Positions 1 to 7,426 of a stretch of 12,153 nt of DNA are shown in pieces. The notes under the pieces are model-generated. The model was not told where the DNA came from and did not search any database. It saw nothing but the letters and a program-made list of their open reading frames with translations. Each line of letters opens with the position of its first letter. Position 1 is the first letter of the stretch. This DNA comes from Gammaproteobacteria bacterium (GTDB lineage Bacteria > Pseudomonadota > Gammaproteobacteria > S144-34): assembly GCA_015487895.1 (NCBI GenBank), contig WFOW01000127.1:1-12153 (forward strand). Reading direction: 5' to 3'. A program made the translations under genes and the position numbers.

Positions 1-711
1 GCCCCGGTGCGCCGCTACATCGCCTACTTCCAGGCGTACACCAACACCTACGGCGAGGTGGAGCGCCTGCGCGCGCTCTACGACGAGGCGCTCGCCGAGC
101 CCGACGTGGTGGGGCTCTCGGTGGGCACACGCCCCGACTGCGTGCCGCCCGAGGTTCTGGATCTGCTGGCGGGCTACCGCGAGCGCGGGCTGGAGGTCTG
201 GCTCGAGCTCGGGCTGCAGTCGAGCTTCGACGCCACGCTCGCGCGCGTCAACCGCGGCCACGGATTCGCCGAGTACCGCGAGACCGTGCGCGCCGCGCGC
301 CGGCGCGCCATCCCCGTGTGCACCCACCTCATCGTCGGCCTGCCGGGCGAGGGCGCGCATCACGCGCGCGTGACGCTCGAGCGGGTGCTGGAGCTCGGCG
401 TCGAGGGGCTCAAGCTGCACCCGCTGCACGTGGTGCGCGGCACGCGGCTCGCGCGGGAATGGCGCGCCGGCGGCTACCGGCCCCTCGAGCTCGAGGAGTA
501 CGTGGGGCTCGCGGCCGAGCTCGTCGCCCGCACGCCCTGGGAGGTGGTCTTCCACCGCCTCACGGGCACGGCCCCGCGCGGGCTGCTGCTCGCGCCCGAG
601 TGGTGCGCGCGCAAGTGGGTCGTGCTCAACGGCATCGAGGCGGCGCTGCGCGGGGCCGGGCTGCGCCAGGGCGCCCTCGCCGGCGCCCCGCTCGCGGAGG
701 CGCTCGCGTGA
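1..711 (+). CDS. TIGR01212/YhcC-type radical SAM protein, 3' part only
   Basis: This is the C-terminal 236 residues of a radical SAM protein of the TIGR01212 (YhcC, Elp3-like) family. Recognisable family blocks are YIAYFQAYTNTYG at the very start, GLSVGTRPDC, ELGLQS, RVNRGH, HLIVGLPGEG, LKLHPLHVVRGT, FHRLTG and KWVVLN near the end. The reading frame is open to the first base and the CxxxCxxC motif that binds the 4Fe-4S cluster is missing, so roughly 75-85 N-terminal residues lie upstream of the window; the GTG at 7 is internal, not the start. The stop codon overlaps the ubiU start (GTGA), so the two genes are very probably co-translated. The substrate of this family is not known to me. The tight link to ubiU suggests a role connected with anaerobic metabolism, but this is inference. 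Confidence 0.88.
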   Translation, partial: APVRRYIAYFQAYTNTYGEVERLRALYDEALAEPDVVGLSVGTRPDCVPPEVLDLLAGYRERGLEVWLELGLQSSFDATLARVNRGHGFAEYRETVRAARRRAIPVCTHLIVGLPGEGAHHARVTLERVLELGVEGLKLHPLHVVRGTRLAREWRAGGYRPLELEEYVGLAAELVARTPWEVVFHRLTGTAPRGLLLAPEWCARKWVVLNGIEAALRGAGLRQGALAGAPLAEALA

Positions 712-1712
712 GGCGGCCGGAGCTCGTCTGCCCCGCCGGCACCCTGCCGGCCCTGCGCGCGGCGGTCGAGGGCGGCGCCGACGCCGTCTACGTCGGCCTG
801 CGCGGGGCCACCAACGCGCGCAACTTCCCGGGCCTCAACCTGACGCCGCGCGAGCTCGCCGAGGGCGTGCGCCATGCCCACGCGGCGGGCGCCCGCGTCT
901 TCCTCGCCCTCAACACCTATCCCGGCCCCGAGGAGTGGCCGGAGGCCGAGGCGGCGGTGGACGCCGCGGCCGAGGCGGGCGTCGACGCCCTCATCGCCGC
1001 CGATCCCGGCCTGCTCGCCCGCGCGCGCGAGCGCCACCCGGGGCTCGCCCTGCACCTCTCGGTGCAGGGCTCGGCCACCAACCGCCGGGCCATCGGCTTC
1101 TACCACGAGCGGCTCGGCATACGCCGCGTGGTCCTGCCGCGGGTGCTGTCGCTGGCGCAGGTGCGGCGCCTGGTCGAGCGGCTCCCCGTCGAGGTCGAGG
1201 TCTTCGCCTTCGGCAGCCTGTGCGTGATGGTCGAGGGCCGCTGCATGCTCTCCTCCTATGTCACGGGCGAGTCGCCGAACCGCTGCGGCGTGTGCTCGCC
1301 GGCGAAGGCGGTGCGCTGGGAGGAGGGCCCGGAGGGGCGCAGCGTGCGGCTGAACGGCGTGCTCGTCGAGCGCTTCGGCTCCGGCGAGCCGGCCGGCTAT
1401 CCCGTGCTGTGCAAGGGGCGCTTCCGGGTGGGCGGCCACGTCTACCACGCCATCGAGGAGCCCACGAGCCTCAACGTGCTCGACATCCTGCCGGAGCTGG
1501 TGCGCTGCGGGGTGGCCGCCCTCAAGGTGGAGGGCCGCCAGCGCAGCCCCGCCTACGTGGCGCAGGTCACCCGGGTGCTGCGCGAGGCGCTCGACGCCTG
1601 CCTCGCCGATCCCGACGGCTACCGGCCGGATCCCGCCTGGGTGGCGGCCCTCGACCGCGTCTCCGAGGGCAGCACGCACACCCTCGGGGCGCTCGACCGC
1701 CCGTGGATGTGA
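708..1712 (+). CDS. ubiU: UbiU, O2-independent ubiquinone biosynthesis Fe-S protein (U32 family)
   Basis: UbiU is a U32 'peptidase'-family protein that, together with UbiV, carries out the hydroxylation steps of ubiquinone synthesis without oxygen. The 334-residue product is close to the 331 of E. coli UbiU. It opens with PELVCPAGTLPALRAAVEGGADAVYVG and contains the signature region around EGRCMLSSYVTGESPN. Four cysteines at residues 172, 179, 196 and 235 have the same spacing as the E. coli cluster ligands 169, 176, 193 and 232. I chose the GTG at 708: it overlaps the upstream stop and has GGAGG at 696-700, seven bases ahead, and the protein then begins where the family begins. A longer open frame runs upstream to 318 but only as a shadow of the radical SAM gene. 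The stop is 10 bases before ubiV. Confidence 0.95.
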   Translation: MRRPELVCPAGTLPALRAAVEGGADAVYVGLRGATNARNFPGLNLTPRELAEGVRHAHAAGARVFLALNTYPGPEEWPEAEAAVDAAAEAGVDALIAADPGLLARARERHPGLALHLSVQGSATNRRAIGFYHERLGIRRVVLPRVLSLAQVRRLVERLPVEVEVFAFGSLCVMVEGRCMLSSYVTGESPNRCGVCSPAKAVRWEEGPEGRSVRLNGVLVERFGSGEPAGYPVLCKGRFRVGGHVYHAIEEPTSLNVLDILPELVRCGVAALKVEGRQRSPAYVAQVTRVLREALDACLADPDGYRPDPAWVAALDRVSEGSTHTLGALDRPWM

Positions 1713-1722
1713 GGCGGCCGCC

Positions 1723-2628
1723 GTGCGCCTGAGCCTCGCGCCCATCCCCTACTTCTGGCCGCGCGAGCGCGTCGAGGCCTTCTACGAGGCCGCCGCGGGC
1801 TGGCCCGTGGACGTGGTCTACCTCGGCGAGGTGGTGTGCGGCAAGCGCCTGGAGCTGCGGCTGGAGGACTGGATCGCCCTCGGCGAGCGGCTCGCCGCGG
1901 CCGGCAAGGAGGTGGTCCTCTCCACCCAGGCGCTGATCGAGGCCGAGTCCGAGCTCGCGCGCATGGAGCGGCTGTGCCGCAACGGCCGCTTCGCCGTCGA
2001 GGCCAACGACCTCGGGGCGGTGCACGTGCTCGCGGAAGCGGGTGTGCCCTTCGTCGTCGGCCCCCACGTCAACGTCTACAACGCGGCCACCCTGGGGCTG
2101 CTCGCCGGGCTCGGGGCGCGCCGCTGGGTGCCGCCCGTGGAGCTTCCGGGGCGGGTGCTGGCGCGGGTGCTCGCCGGACGGCCCCGCGGCCTCGAGGTCG
2201 AGGTCACGGCCTACGGGCGGCTCGCGCTCGCCTTCTCCGCGCGCTGCTTCACCGCCCGTGCCGACAACGTCCCCAAGGACGCCTGCGAGCTGCGCTGCCG
2301 CCACGATCCCGAGGGCCGCCTCATGGAGACCCAGGACGGCCGGGCGCTGTTCGTCGCCAACGGCGTCCAGATCCAGTCGGCCGCGCCCTGCAACCTCGCC
2401 GCCGAGCTCGGCGCCATGCGGGAGATGGGGGTGGACCTGCTGCGCGTGGTTCCGGACGCGAGCACCACCGCCGAGGCGGTGGGCATCCTCGCCGAGGCCG
2501 CAGCGGGACGGCGCGAGCCCGCCCAGGCCGCCGCCGATCTCGCCGCCCTGCGGCCCGGTGTCGGTGCCTGCAACGGCTATTGGCACGGCCGCGCCGGGCT
2601 CGACTGGCGCGGCGCGCTGCCGGCCTGA
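1723..2628 (+). CDS. ubiV: UbiV, O2-independent ubiquinone biosynthesis Fe-S protein (U32 family)
   Basis: UbiV is the partner of UbiU in a heterodimer, each subunit holding a 4Fe-4S cluster, needed for anaerobic ubiquinone hydroxylation. The product has 301 residues, the usual length, and begins MRLSLAPIPYFWPRERVEAFY. The cluster cysteines are visible at 39, 175, 188 and 192; Cys39 is at the same number as in E. coli, and the 13- and 4-residue spacings of the last three also match. Family blocks include VYLGEVVCGKR, PHVNVYNAATL and the C-terminal GYWHGRAGLDW. The start is a GTG with GAGG at 1711-1714 eight bases ahead. It follows ubiU after 10 bases and surely shares its mRNA. Its stop lies only three bases from the stop of the opposing ubiT gene. 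Confidence 0.95.
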   Translation: MRLSLAPIPYFWPRERVEAFYEAAAGWPVDVVYLGEVVCGKRLELRLEDWIALGERLAAAGKEVVLSTQALIEAESELARMERLCRNGRFAVEANDLGAVHVLAEAGVPFVVGPHVNVYNAATLGLLAGLGARRWVPPVELPGRVLARVLAGRPRGLEVEVTAYGRLALAFSARCFTARADNVPKDACELRCRHDPEGRLMETQDGRALFVANGVQIQSAAPCNLAAELGAMREMGVDLLRVVPDASTTAEAVGILAEAAAGRREPAQAAADLAALRPGVGACNGYWHGRAGLDWRGALPA

Positions 2629-2631
2629 GGC

Positions 2632-3180
2632 TCAGGGCTGGCGCGCGGGCACCTGCGCGGCCGGCACGCCCGCGCCCTGCGCCAGGGCCGCGGCGGCGGC
2701 GCGCAGCAGGCGCGCCGCGCCCGCCGCGGCCGCGAGGCCGCCCAGGCGGGCGCCGAGGGCGGCCCGCAGCATCGTCTCGGGGGTCCAGTCGAGGGCGTCG
2801 AGGCGGTTCTTGAGGTAGAGCCCCGTCTCGGTGTCCCCCTCCAGCACGAGGCGCCGCTGGAAGAAGAGGGTGTCCGGATCCTCGGCGCGCAGGGCGAGCG
2901 CGAGGAAGGCCTCCACCGGGCCGCGGATGCGCACCTCGGCATGGGCAGGGTCGGCCGGCCACAGCCAGCGCCCCCGGGCCACCAGGGCCAGCGTGCGCCC
3001 CGCGTCCGTCAGCTCGAGCGCCACCACCCGGCCCTCGACCGCGTCGAGGTCGGCGAGGGCGTCCTGCGCGGCGAGCAGGCGCGAGGCGGCGAGCGCGAGC
3101 GCCGCCGCCTCCGCCGGCGCGGGCAGGAGGCGCACGGCCGCGCGCACGAGCGCGGGTGGCGGTGCCGGGAGCCGCAGCAT
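2632..3180 (-). CDS. ubiT: UbiT, SCP2-domain lipid carrier of anaerobic ubiquinone synthesis
   Basis: UbiT is an SCP2-fold accessory factor that binds prenyl-quinone intermediates and is required with UbiU/UbiV when oxygen is absent. The 182-residue product is very rich in Ala, Arg and Leu, but keeps the strongly conserved block at about residues 100-125 (EDPDTLFFQRRLVLEGDTE, then GLYLKN), nearly identical to E. coli UbiT. The SCP2 domain spans about 38-130 and the C-terminal tail is a low-complexity Ala/Arg helix. I place the start at the ATG at 3180 because the N-terminus then aligns with E. coli UbiT within five residues; the next in-frame ATG (3228) would add an Arg-rich leader and sits inside the FNR-like box. 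No Shine-Dalgarno precedes 3180. The gene points towards ubiV, tail to tail, so it has its own promoter. Confidence 0.92.
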   Translation of the reverse strand: MLRLPAPPPALVRAAVRLLPAPAEAAALALAASRLLAAQDALADLDAVEGRVVALELTDAGRTLALVARGRWLWPADPAHAEVRIRGPVEAFLALALRAEDPDTLFFQRRLVLEGDTETGLYLKNRLDALDWTPETMLRAALGARLGGLAAAAGAARLLRAAAAALAQGAGVPAAQVPARQP

Positions 3181-3214
3181 GGGTGCATACTGGTGCGCTC
3201 GGGGCCGCCGCGTC

Positions 3215-3228
3215 TTGACCCGGATCAT
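3215..3228. promoter_or_regulatory. FNR/ANR-type box between ubiT and copA
   Basis: TTGAC-CCGG-ATCAT matches the FNR/ANR consensus TTGAT-N4-ATCAA in 8 of 10 specific positions. Its centre is 41.5 bp from the ubiT start codon, the classic class II activator distance if transcription begins at or near that codon; a weak -10-like CAGTAT (3192-3187, reverse strand) fits this. Control of anaerobic ubiquinone genes by an FNR-type factor makes biological sense. The site is a sequence match only, and a chance match cannot be excluded. Confidence 0.6.
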
Positions 3229-3249
3229 TGCGGGTGTCGCCGGCCGCCC

Positions 3250-3280
3250 TGGACCTGACACCGGCGCCAAGGTTTAGAGT
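3250..3280 (+). promoter_or_regulatory. MerR/CueR-type copper-responsive promoter of copA
   Basis: A -35 like TGGACC (3250-3255) and a -10 like TAGAGT (3275-3280) are separated by 19 bp, the over-long spacer typical of MerR-family activated promoters. The CueR-like half-sites ACCTGAC (3253-3259) and CCAAGGT (3267-3273) span 21 bp, as in known copA operators; the right half fits well, the left half is degenerate. The expected start of transcription, about 3287, is one base before the copA ATG. No cueR gene is present in the window. Confidence 0.65.
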
Positions 3281-3287
3281 CGTCGTC

Positions 3288-5534
3288 ATGGACACCACGA
3301 GCGAGCGCACCGTGCGCCTTTCCATCTCCGGCATGAGCTGCGCCGGCTGCGTCAAGAGCGTCGAGGACGCGCTGCGCGCGGTCCCCGGGGTGCGGGAGGC
3401 GAGCGTCAACCTCGCCGAGCGCAGCGCCGTGGTCGTCGGCACCGCGCCGGCCGGGGCGCTCATCGAGGCCGTACGCGGGGCGGGCTACGACGCCGCCGAG
3501 CTCACGGGCCTCGACGACGACGAGCGCCGCGAGCGGCAGGAGCGCGAGCACTACCGGCGCCTCATGCGCCAGTTCGTGGTGGCCACGGCCTGGGGCCTGC
3601 CCCTGCTCGCCGGCGCCTACCTGGACTGGTTCCCGGGCTACGCCACGCCGGGCGGGCGCCTCTTCTGGCTCGCGGCCGGCCTGGTGACGGCGGCGGTCAT
3701 GTACTACAGCGGCCGCCACTTCTTCATCGGCGCCTGGAAGGCCTTCCGCGCCCACAACGCCAACATGGACACCCTCATCGCGCTGGGCACCGGCAACGCC
3801 TGGCTCTACTCGATGGGCGTGGCGCTGTTCCCGGACCTGGTGCCGGAGGTCGCGCGCGAGGCCTACTACGACGCGGCCGCCATCATCATCGGCTTCATCA
3901 ACCTGGGCCAGGCGCTGGAGATGCGCGCGCGCGGGCGCACGTCGGAGGCCATCCGCCGGCTCATCGGCCTGCAGCCCAAGACGGCGCGCGTCATCCGCAA
4001 CGGCCGGGAGATGGACGTGCCCATCGAGGAGGTGGGCCTCGACGAGACCATCCGCGTGCGGCCCGGCGAGCGCATCCCGGTCGACGGCGTCATCATCGAG
4101 GGCCGCTCCAGCGTGGACGAGTCCATGCTCACGGGCGAGCCCATGCCGGTGGAGAAGGGCCCCGGCGACGAGGTCATCGGCGGCACCATCAACGTCTCGG
4201 GCACCTTCCTCTACCAGGCCAAGCGCATCGGGCGCGACACCGTGCTCGCCCAGATCATCGAGATGGTGCGCCGCGCCCAGGCCACCAAGCCGCCCATCGG
4301 GCGCCTGGTGGACAAGGTGGCCTCGGTCTTCGTGCCGACGGTGCTGATCGTGGCCGTCGTCACCTTCCTCGCCTGGTTCAACCTGGGCGGCGAGGAGCGC
4401 CTCAGCTACGCGGTGGTGACCTCGGTCACCGTGCTCGTGATCGCCTGCCCCTGCGCCCTGGGTCTCGCCACGCCCATCTCCATCATGGTGGGCGTCGGCA
4501 AGGCCGCCGAGCACGGCATCCTGATCCGCAACGGCGAGGCCCTGCAGCGCGCCTGCGAGCTCACGGCCGTGGTGCTCGACAAGACCGGCACCGTGACCGA
4601 GGGCAGACCCAGCGTCACGGAGCTCGTGCCCGCCGAGGGCCATGACGAGGACGAGCTCCTGCGGCTCGCGGCCGGCGTCGAGCGCGGCTCCGAGCATCCC
4701 CTCGCCCACGCCATCCTCGAGGCGGCCTCCGCGCGCGGCCTCGAGGCCCCGGAGCCCGAGGGCTTCGAGGCCATCGCCGGCCACGGCGTGCGCGCGCGCG
4801 TGGACGGCCGCCTGGTGCTGTTCGGCAACGCGCGGCTGATGGCGCGCGAGGGCGTGGACGTCTCGGTGCTGGAGGCGCGCGCCGCCGAGCTCGCCGCGCG
4901 CGCCCGCACCGCCATGTACCTGGCGGCCGACGGCAAGGCGGTGGGGGTGGTCGCCGTCGCCGACCGCATCAAGCCGGACGCCGCCGACGCCATCCGGCGC
5001 CTGCACGCGCGCGGCCTCAGGGTGGTGATGCTCACCGGCGACCAGCGCCGCACCGCCGAGGCGGTGGCGCGCGAGGTCGGCGTGGACGAGGTCGTCGCCG
5101 AGGTGCTGCCCCAGGACAAGGCCGCCAAGGTGGCCGAGCTCCAGGCGCGCGGCGAGGTGGTGGCCATGGTCGGCGACGGCATCAACGACGCCCCCGCGCT
5201 CGCGCAGGCCGACGTCGGCTTCGCCATCGGCTCCGGCACCGACGTCGCCATCGAGAGCGCCGACGTCACCCTCATGCGCGGCTCCCTGCACGGGGTGGCC
5301 GACGCGATCGAGATCTCGCGCGCCACGCTGCGCAACATCAAGCAGAACCTGTTCGGCGCCTTCGTCTACAACACGCTCGGCATCCCCGTCGCCGCCGGCG
5401 CGCTCTATCCCTTCACGGGCATGCTGCTCAACCCCATCGTCGCCGGCGCCGCCATGGCCATGTCCTCGGTGACGGTGGTGACCAACGCCAACCGGCTGCG
5501 CTTCTTCCGGCCGTCCGCGGAGGGCCGCGCATGA
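3288..5534 (+). CDS. copA: CopA, P1B-1-type Cu(I)-exporting ATPase
   Basis: This inner-membrane P-type ATPase pumps Cu(I) out of the cytoplasm. The 748-residue product has one N-terminal metal-binding HMA domain with GMSCAGC (Cys18, Cys21), the actuator TGE (282-284), the membrane Cys-Pro-Cys site (387-389), the phosphorylated Asp431 in DKTGT, the SEHPLA nucleotide-binding motif, TGD (583-585) and GDGIND (629-634). The P1B-1 copper signatures in the last two helices are also present: Tyr694-Asn695 and Met723 with Ser727. All catalytic residues are intact. The start is the ATG at 3288, just ahead of the first HMA strand; a TTG at 3228 in frame would lie upstream of the promoter. There is no Shine-Dalgarno and the promoter ends eight bases before the ATG, so the mRNA may be leaderless. 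Its stop overlaps the next gene. A cbb3-oxidase-supply role (FixI/CopA2) cannot be excluded, but the CueR-like promoter favours detoxification. Confidence 0.95.
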   Translation: MDTTSERTVRLSISGMSCAGCVKSVEDALRAVPGVREASVNLAERSAVVVGTAPAGALIEAVRGAGYDAAELTGLDDDERRERQEREHYRRLMRQFVVATAWGLPLLAGAYLDWFPGYATPGGRLFWLAAGLVTAAVMYYSGRHFFIGAWKAFRAHNANMDTLIALGTGNAWLYSMGVALFPDLVPEVAREAYYDAAAIIIGFINLGQALEMRARGRTSEAIRRLIGLQPKTARVIRNGREMDVPIEEVGLDETIRVRPGERIPVDGVIIEGRSSVDESMLTGEPMPVEKGPGDEVIGGTINVSGTFLYQAKRIGRDTVLAQIIEMVRRAQATKPPIGRLVDKVASVFVPTVLIVAVVTFLAWFNLGGEERLSYAVVTSVTVLVIACPCALGLATPISIMVGVGKAAEHGILIRNGEALQRACELTAVVLDKTGTVTEGRPSVTELVPAEGHDEDELLRLAAGVERGSEHPLAHAILEAASARGLEAPEPEGFEAIAGHGVRARVDGRLVLFGNARLMAREGVDVSVLEARAAELAARARTAMYLAADGKAVGVVAVADRIKPDAADAIRRLHARGLRVVMLTGDQRRTAEAVAREVGVDEVVAEVLPQDKAAKVAELQARGEVVAMVGDGINDAPALAQADVGFAIGSGTDVAIESADVTLMRGSLHGVADAIEISRATLRNIKQNLFGAFVYNTLGIPVAAGALYPFTGMLLNPIVAGAAMAMSSVTVVTNANRLRFFRPSAEGRA

Positions 5535-5899
5535 GCCCCGCCGATCTCGCCGTCAACCTCGCGGGCGTCGCGCTCATCGCCTTCATCGTCTGGTGGTTCT
5601 GGCTCTCGCACGGGCGCACCGAGCGCGCCGCCGGGACGGGCCCCGTCGAGATCGTGGCCGACGAGGGCGTCTACACGCCCTCGCGCATCGAGGTGCCCGC
5701 GGGCAGGCCCGTCGTGCTGCGCTTCCTGCGCAAGGACCCGAGCCCGTGCGCCGAGAAGGTGCTGATCGACCGCATCGGGGTGGCGGTGGAGCTCCCGGTG
5801 GGCGAGCCGAAGGACGTGGTCGTCACCCTGCCGGAGCCCGGCGAATACGAGTTCACCTGCGACATGCGCATGTACCGCGGCGTCCTCGTCGCGCGCTGA
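5531..5899 (+). CDS. Membrane-anchored cupredoxin-like copper-binding protein
   Basis: The 122-residue product has one hydrophobic helix at about residues 7-25 and then a cupredoxin-like beta domain (PF13473 type). Typical family features are [22 protein letters not shown] and [10 protein letters not shown]. Cys73, Cys110, Met112 and Met114 are the likely copper ligands. The ATG overlaps the copA stop (ATGA) and has GGAGGG at 5519-5524, six bases ahead, so it is translationally coupled to copA and very probably handles the same metal. The positive residues lie after the helix (His27, Arg29, Arg32) while the N-terminus has only an acidic residue, so the side of the membrane on which the domain sits is uncertain. 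It could take Cu(I) from CopA in the periplasm or deliver it in the cytoplasm. Confidence 0.85.
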   Translation: MSPADLAVNLAGVALIAFIVWWFWLSHGRTERAAGTGPVEIVADEGVYTPSRIEVPAGRPVVLRFLRKDPSPCAEKVLIDRIGVAVELPVGEPKDVVVTLPEPGEYEFTCDMRMYRGVLVAR

Positions 5900-5914
5900 G
5901 CCCGCCTGCCGGGC
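5900..5914 (+). other. Short GC hairpin after the copper operon
   Basis: GCCCG and CGGGC can pair around a five-base loop immediately after the cupredoxin stop codon. There is no run of T behind it, so it is not a convincing intrinsic terminator; it may simply end or protect the mRNA. The rest of the interval up to 6122 holds no gene that I can support, only the ECF-type promoter and a palindrome listed separately. Confidence 0.25.
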
Positions 5915-6035
5915 GCCGGGCTCCCGGTGGGATTGGGCCGCGTCGATGACCGGCGACGGAAGGCATATGAGGGGCTGGAGCGGGCCGCGCATCTTGGGGG
6001 GCGGCAGACCGGCCCGCGGCGCCCGTCCGCGCTCT

Positions 6036-6049
6036 TCTCCCCGGGGAGA
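6036..6049. repeat. 14-bp perfect palindrome upstream of the lipoprotein promoter
   Basis: TCTCCCCGGGGAGA is a perfect palindrome ending 18 bp before the GGAATA element at 6068. It could be an operator for a dimeric regulator. In such GC-rich DNA a chance occurrence is possible. Confidence 0.35.
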
Positions 6050-6067
6050 GCCCGGAATCAGGCGTCC

Positions 6068-6099
6068 GGAATAGGCGGGGGCGCTCGCGCGTCTCTGGG
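6068..6099 (+). promoter_or_regulatory. ECF-sigma-type promoter of the PEGA/SHOCT lipoprotein gene
   Basis: GGAATA (6068-6073), 16 bases, then CGTCT (6090-6094). Over 32 positions, 26 are identical to the element before the secreted DsrE gene (8613-8644), including the spacing. The likely transcription start is about 6101, giving a leader of roughly 20 bases with the ribosome-binding site AGGAGG at 6109-6114. The best candidate to read it is the ECF sigma factor encoded at 7688-8263. Confidence 0.75.
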
Positions 6100-6122
6100 G
6101 GGATGCCCAGGAGGGAGGCCCG

Positions 6123-6623
6123 ATGATGCGAACGCACCGCCTCGCCACGGCGCTTGCCGCCGCGACCCTGGCCTTCGGCGCCACAGGCTGTGTGGGGCCG
6201 CTGCGGGAGTCCGGTGGCGGTGTCCACACCATTCGTGTTCTCTCCGAGCCGCCGGGCGCCACCGTGCTGGCCGACGGCCGCGAGCTCGGCACGACCCCGC
6301 TCGTGATCCGGCCGGGCGAGGTCTTCCCGGCGCGCTTCGTGGGCCGCGAGTACCGCTATGCCGGCACGCTCGCCCTGCGCCGGCCAGGATGCAGGCCCTG
6401 GAGCGTGCAGGTGGACGATGCCGTGCTGGCGAGGGACGTCGTCGCCAGGCTCGAGTGCGGCCCCGGGGCAGCGGTGCCGGCATCCGTCCGCGAGAAGCCC
6501 ACCGTGAGCGCCGGGGATCCCGTGGCGGAACGGCTGCGCCGGGCGCGGCGCCTGCACGAGGAGGGGCTCATCACGGACGAGGAATACCGCGCCCTGCGCC
6601 GGCGGATTCTCGAGAGCCTGTAG
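6123..6623 (+). CDS. Lipoprotein with PEGA and SHOCT domains
   Basis: The 166-residue product starts with a lipoprotein signal: basic MMRTHR, a hydrophobic Ala/Leu stretch and a lipobox-like ATGC with Cys23. The residue at -3 is Ala, a weaker lipobox than usual. Residues 36-63 (RVLSEPPGATVLADGRELG and following) form a PEGA-type beta unit, often found in surface or envelope proteins. Residues 136-165 (RRARRLHEEGLITDEEYRALRR) are a C-terminal SHOCT helical hairpin, usually an oligomerisation element. Start: ATG at 6123 with AGGAGG eight bases ahead; the ATG at 6126 is equally possible. It has its own ECF-type promoter and converges with the anti-sigma gene, 82 bases away. The molecular role is unknown; an envelope-stress product of the sigma regulon is my inference. 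Confidence 0.85.
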   Translation: MMRTHRLATALAAATLAFGATGCVGPLRESGGGVHTIRVLSEPPGATVLADGRELGTTPLVIRPGEVFPARFVGREYRYAGTLALRRPGCRPWSVQVDDAVLARDVVARLECGPGAAVPASVREKPTVSAGDPVAERLRRARRLHEEGLITDEEYRALRRRILESL

Positions 6624-6705
6624 CCCCCTGGCGCGCGGGGCGGCCGGAATCCATGCACCCGCGGCACCCGCGCGGGCGCCGTCCCCGGAGCTCTGCCTCC
6701 GCCGC
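6624..6705. other. Convergent gap with an 18-bp near-palindrome
   Basis: The 82 bases between the two convergent stop codons hold a GC-only imperfect palindrome at 6663-6680 (GGCACCCGC / GCGGGCGCC, one mismatch), with no T-run on either side. A bidirectional termination or mRNA-end role is possible but not shown. I see no gene here. Confidence 0.3.
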
Positions 6706-7425
6706 TCAGACCTTGATGTACACCCAGCCCTGCTGGAGGCGGGTCACGATCTGCTCCAGGGCGCCGGGGATCACCTCCGCCTCCGGGAGGAGGCGCACGT
6801 CGACACCCATGAGGCGGAACTTCTCGATGGTGCGGCTGCAGGCGAGGATGCGCACGTTGTCGTAGCGGTGCGCGAGGCGCCGCAGGCGCGCCGCGTACGG
6901 GGAGCGGTCCGCCCGCAGCAGGTTGAGCCCCTCGGTGTTGGCCACGATCTCGACCTGCACGATGCGGCCCTCCGCGCGGCTCGTCCGGAGCAGCCGCTCC
7001 ATCCGGTCGAGCGCCGCCCCGAAGCGGGCCGGGTCGCTGGTGCTCACGTGCAGGATGATCCGTCGGGTCTCCGAGGCCGGCGTGAGGGCCAGGGCCCGGA
7101 AGGCGAGCGCCTCGGCCTGCAGGGTCGCGTCCCGGGCCATCCAGCCGGAGAGGGTGCCCACCGCCAGCAGGCAGAGCGCCGCGGCCAGCGCGCGCCACCG
7201 GCGCGCTCCCCCCTGGGGGCGGCCCCGCTCGGGACGCGGCGGCGAGGCGTAGGCGTGCTGCACGAGCTCCTTCACCGCACGCAGCTCGCACACGCGCCGC
7301 GCCACCTCGCCGTCGCTGCAGGCGAGGCGGTGCATCCGGGCGTGATCCTCCTGATCCAGCTCGCCGTCCACGAAGGCGTTCAGGCGTTCCTCCTCGGGCG
7401 GACAGCCGTGATCCTCTCTAGCCAT
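6706..7425 (-). CDS. Transmembrane anti-sigma factor with extracytoplasmic DsrE-like domain
   Basis: The 239-residue product has three parts. Residues 10-60 resemble an anti-sigma domain (RLNAFVDGELDQEDHARMHRLAC..., a common opening of ECF anti-sigma proteins); it has HxxxC (His32, Cys36) but not the second Cys of the classical zinc motif. An Arg-rich linker (63-78) is followed by one membrane helix at about 79-97; by the positive-inside rule the N-terminus is cytoplasmic. Residues 121-239 form a DsrE-like domain (RRIILHVSTSD, VEIVANTEGLNLLRAD, NVRILACSRT, LEQIVTRLQQGWVYIKV) clearly homologous to the secreted protein at 8732-9178, including the conserved Cys196. The ATG at 7425 has GGGAG 7-8 bases ahead. 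The likely target is the ECF sigma factor encoded upstream on the same strand. I do not recognise this fusion as a named family. Confidence 0.85.
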   Translation of the reverse strand: MAREDHGCPPEEERLNAFVDGELDQEDHARMHRLACSDGEVARRVCELRAVKELVQHAYASPPRPERGRPQGGARRWRALAAALCLLAVGTLSGWMARDATLQAEALAFRALALTPASETRRIILHVSTSDPARFGAALDRMERLLRTSRAEGRIVQVEIVANTEGLNLLRADRSPYAARLRRLAHRYDNVRILACSRTIEKFRLMGVDVRLLPEAEVIPGALEQIVTRLQQGWVYIKV

Positions 7426-7426
7426 G

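Noticed and set aside
3228..3287. Earlier TTG start for copA
   Set aside because: It lies upstream of the CueR-like promoter and would add a non-conserved 20-residue extension.
3225..5291. 688-codon open frame on the reverse strand across copA
   Set aside because: It is antisense to an intact CopA with all catalytic motifs; its His/Asp/Gly-rich composition is that of a GC-rich shadow frame.
6644..6680. Another GGAAT followed by CGTC downstream
   Set aside because: The spacing does not match the 16-bp gap of the other three elements and it lies in a convergent gap with no gene downstream.
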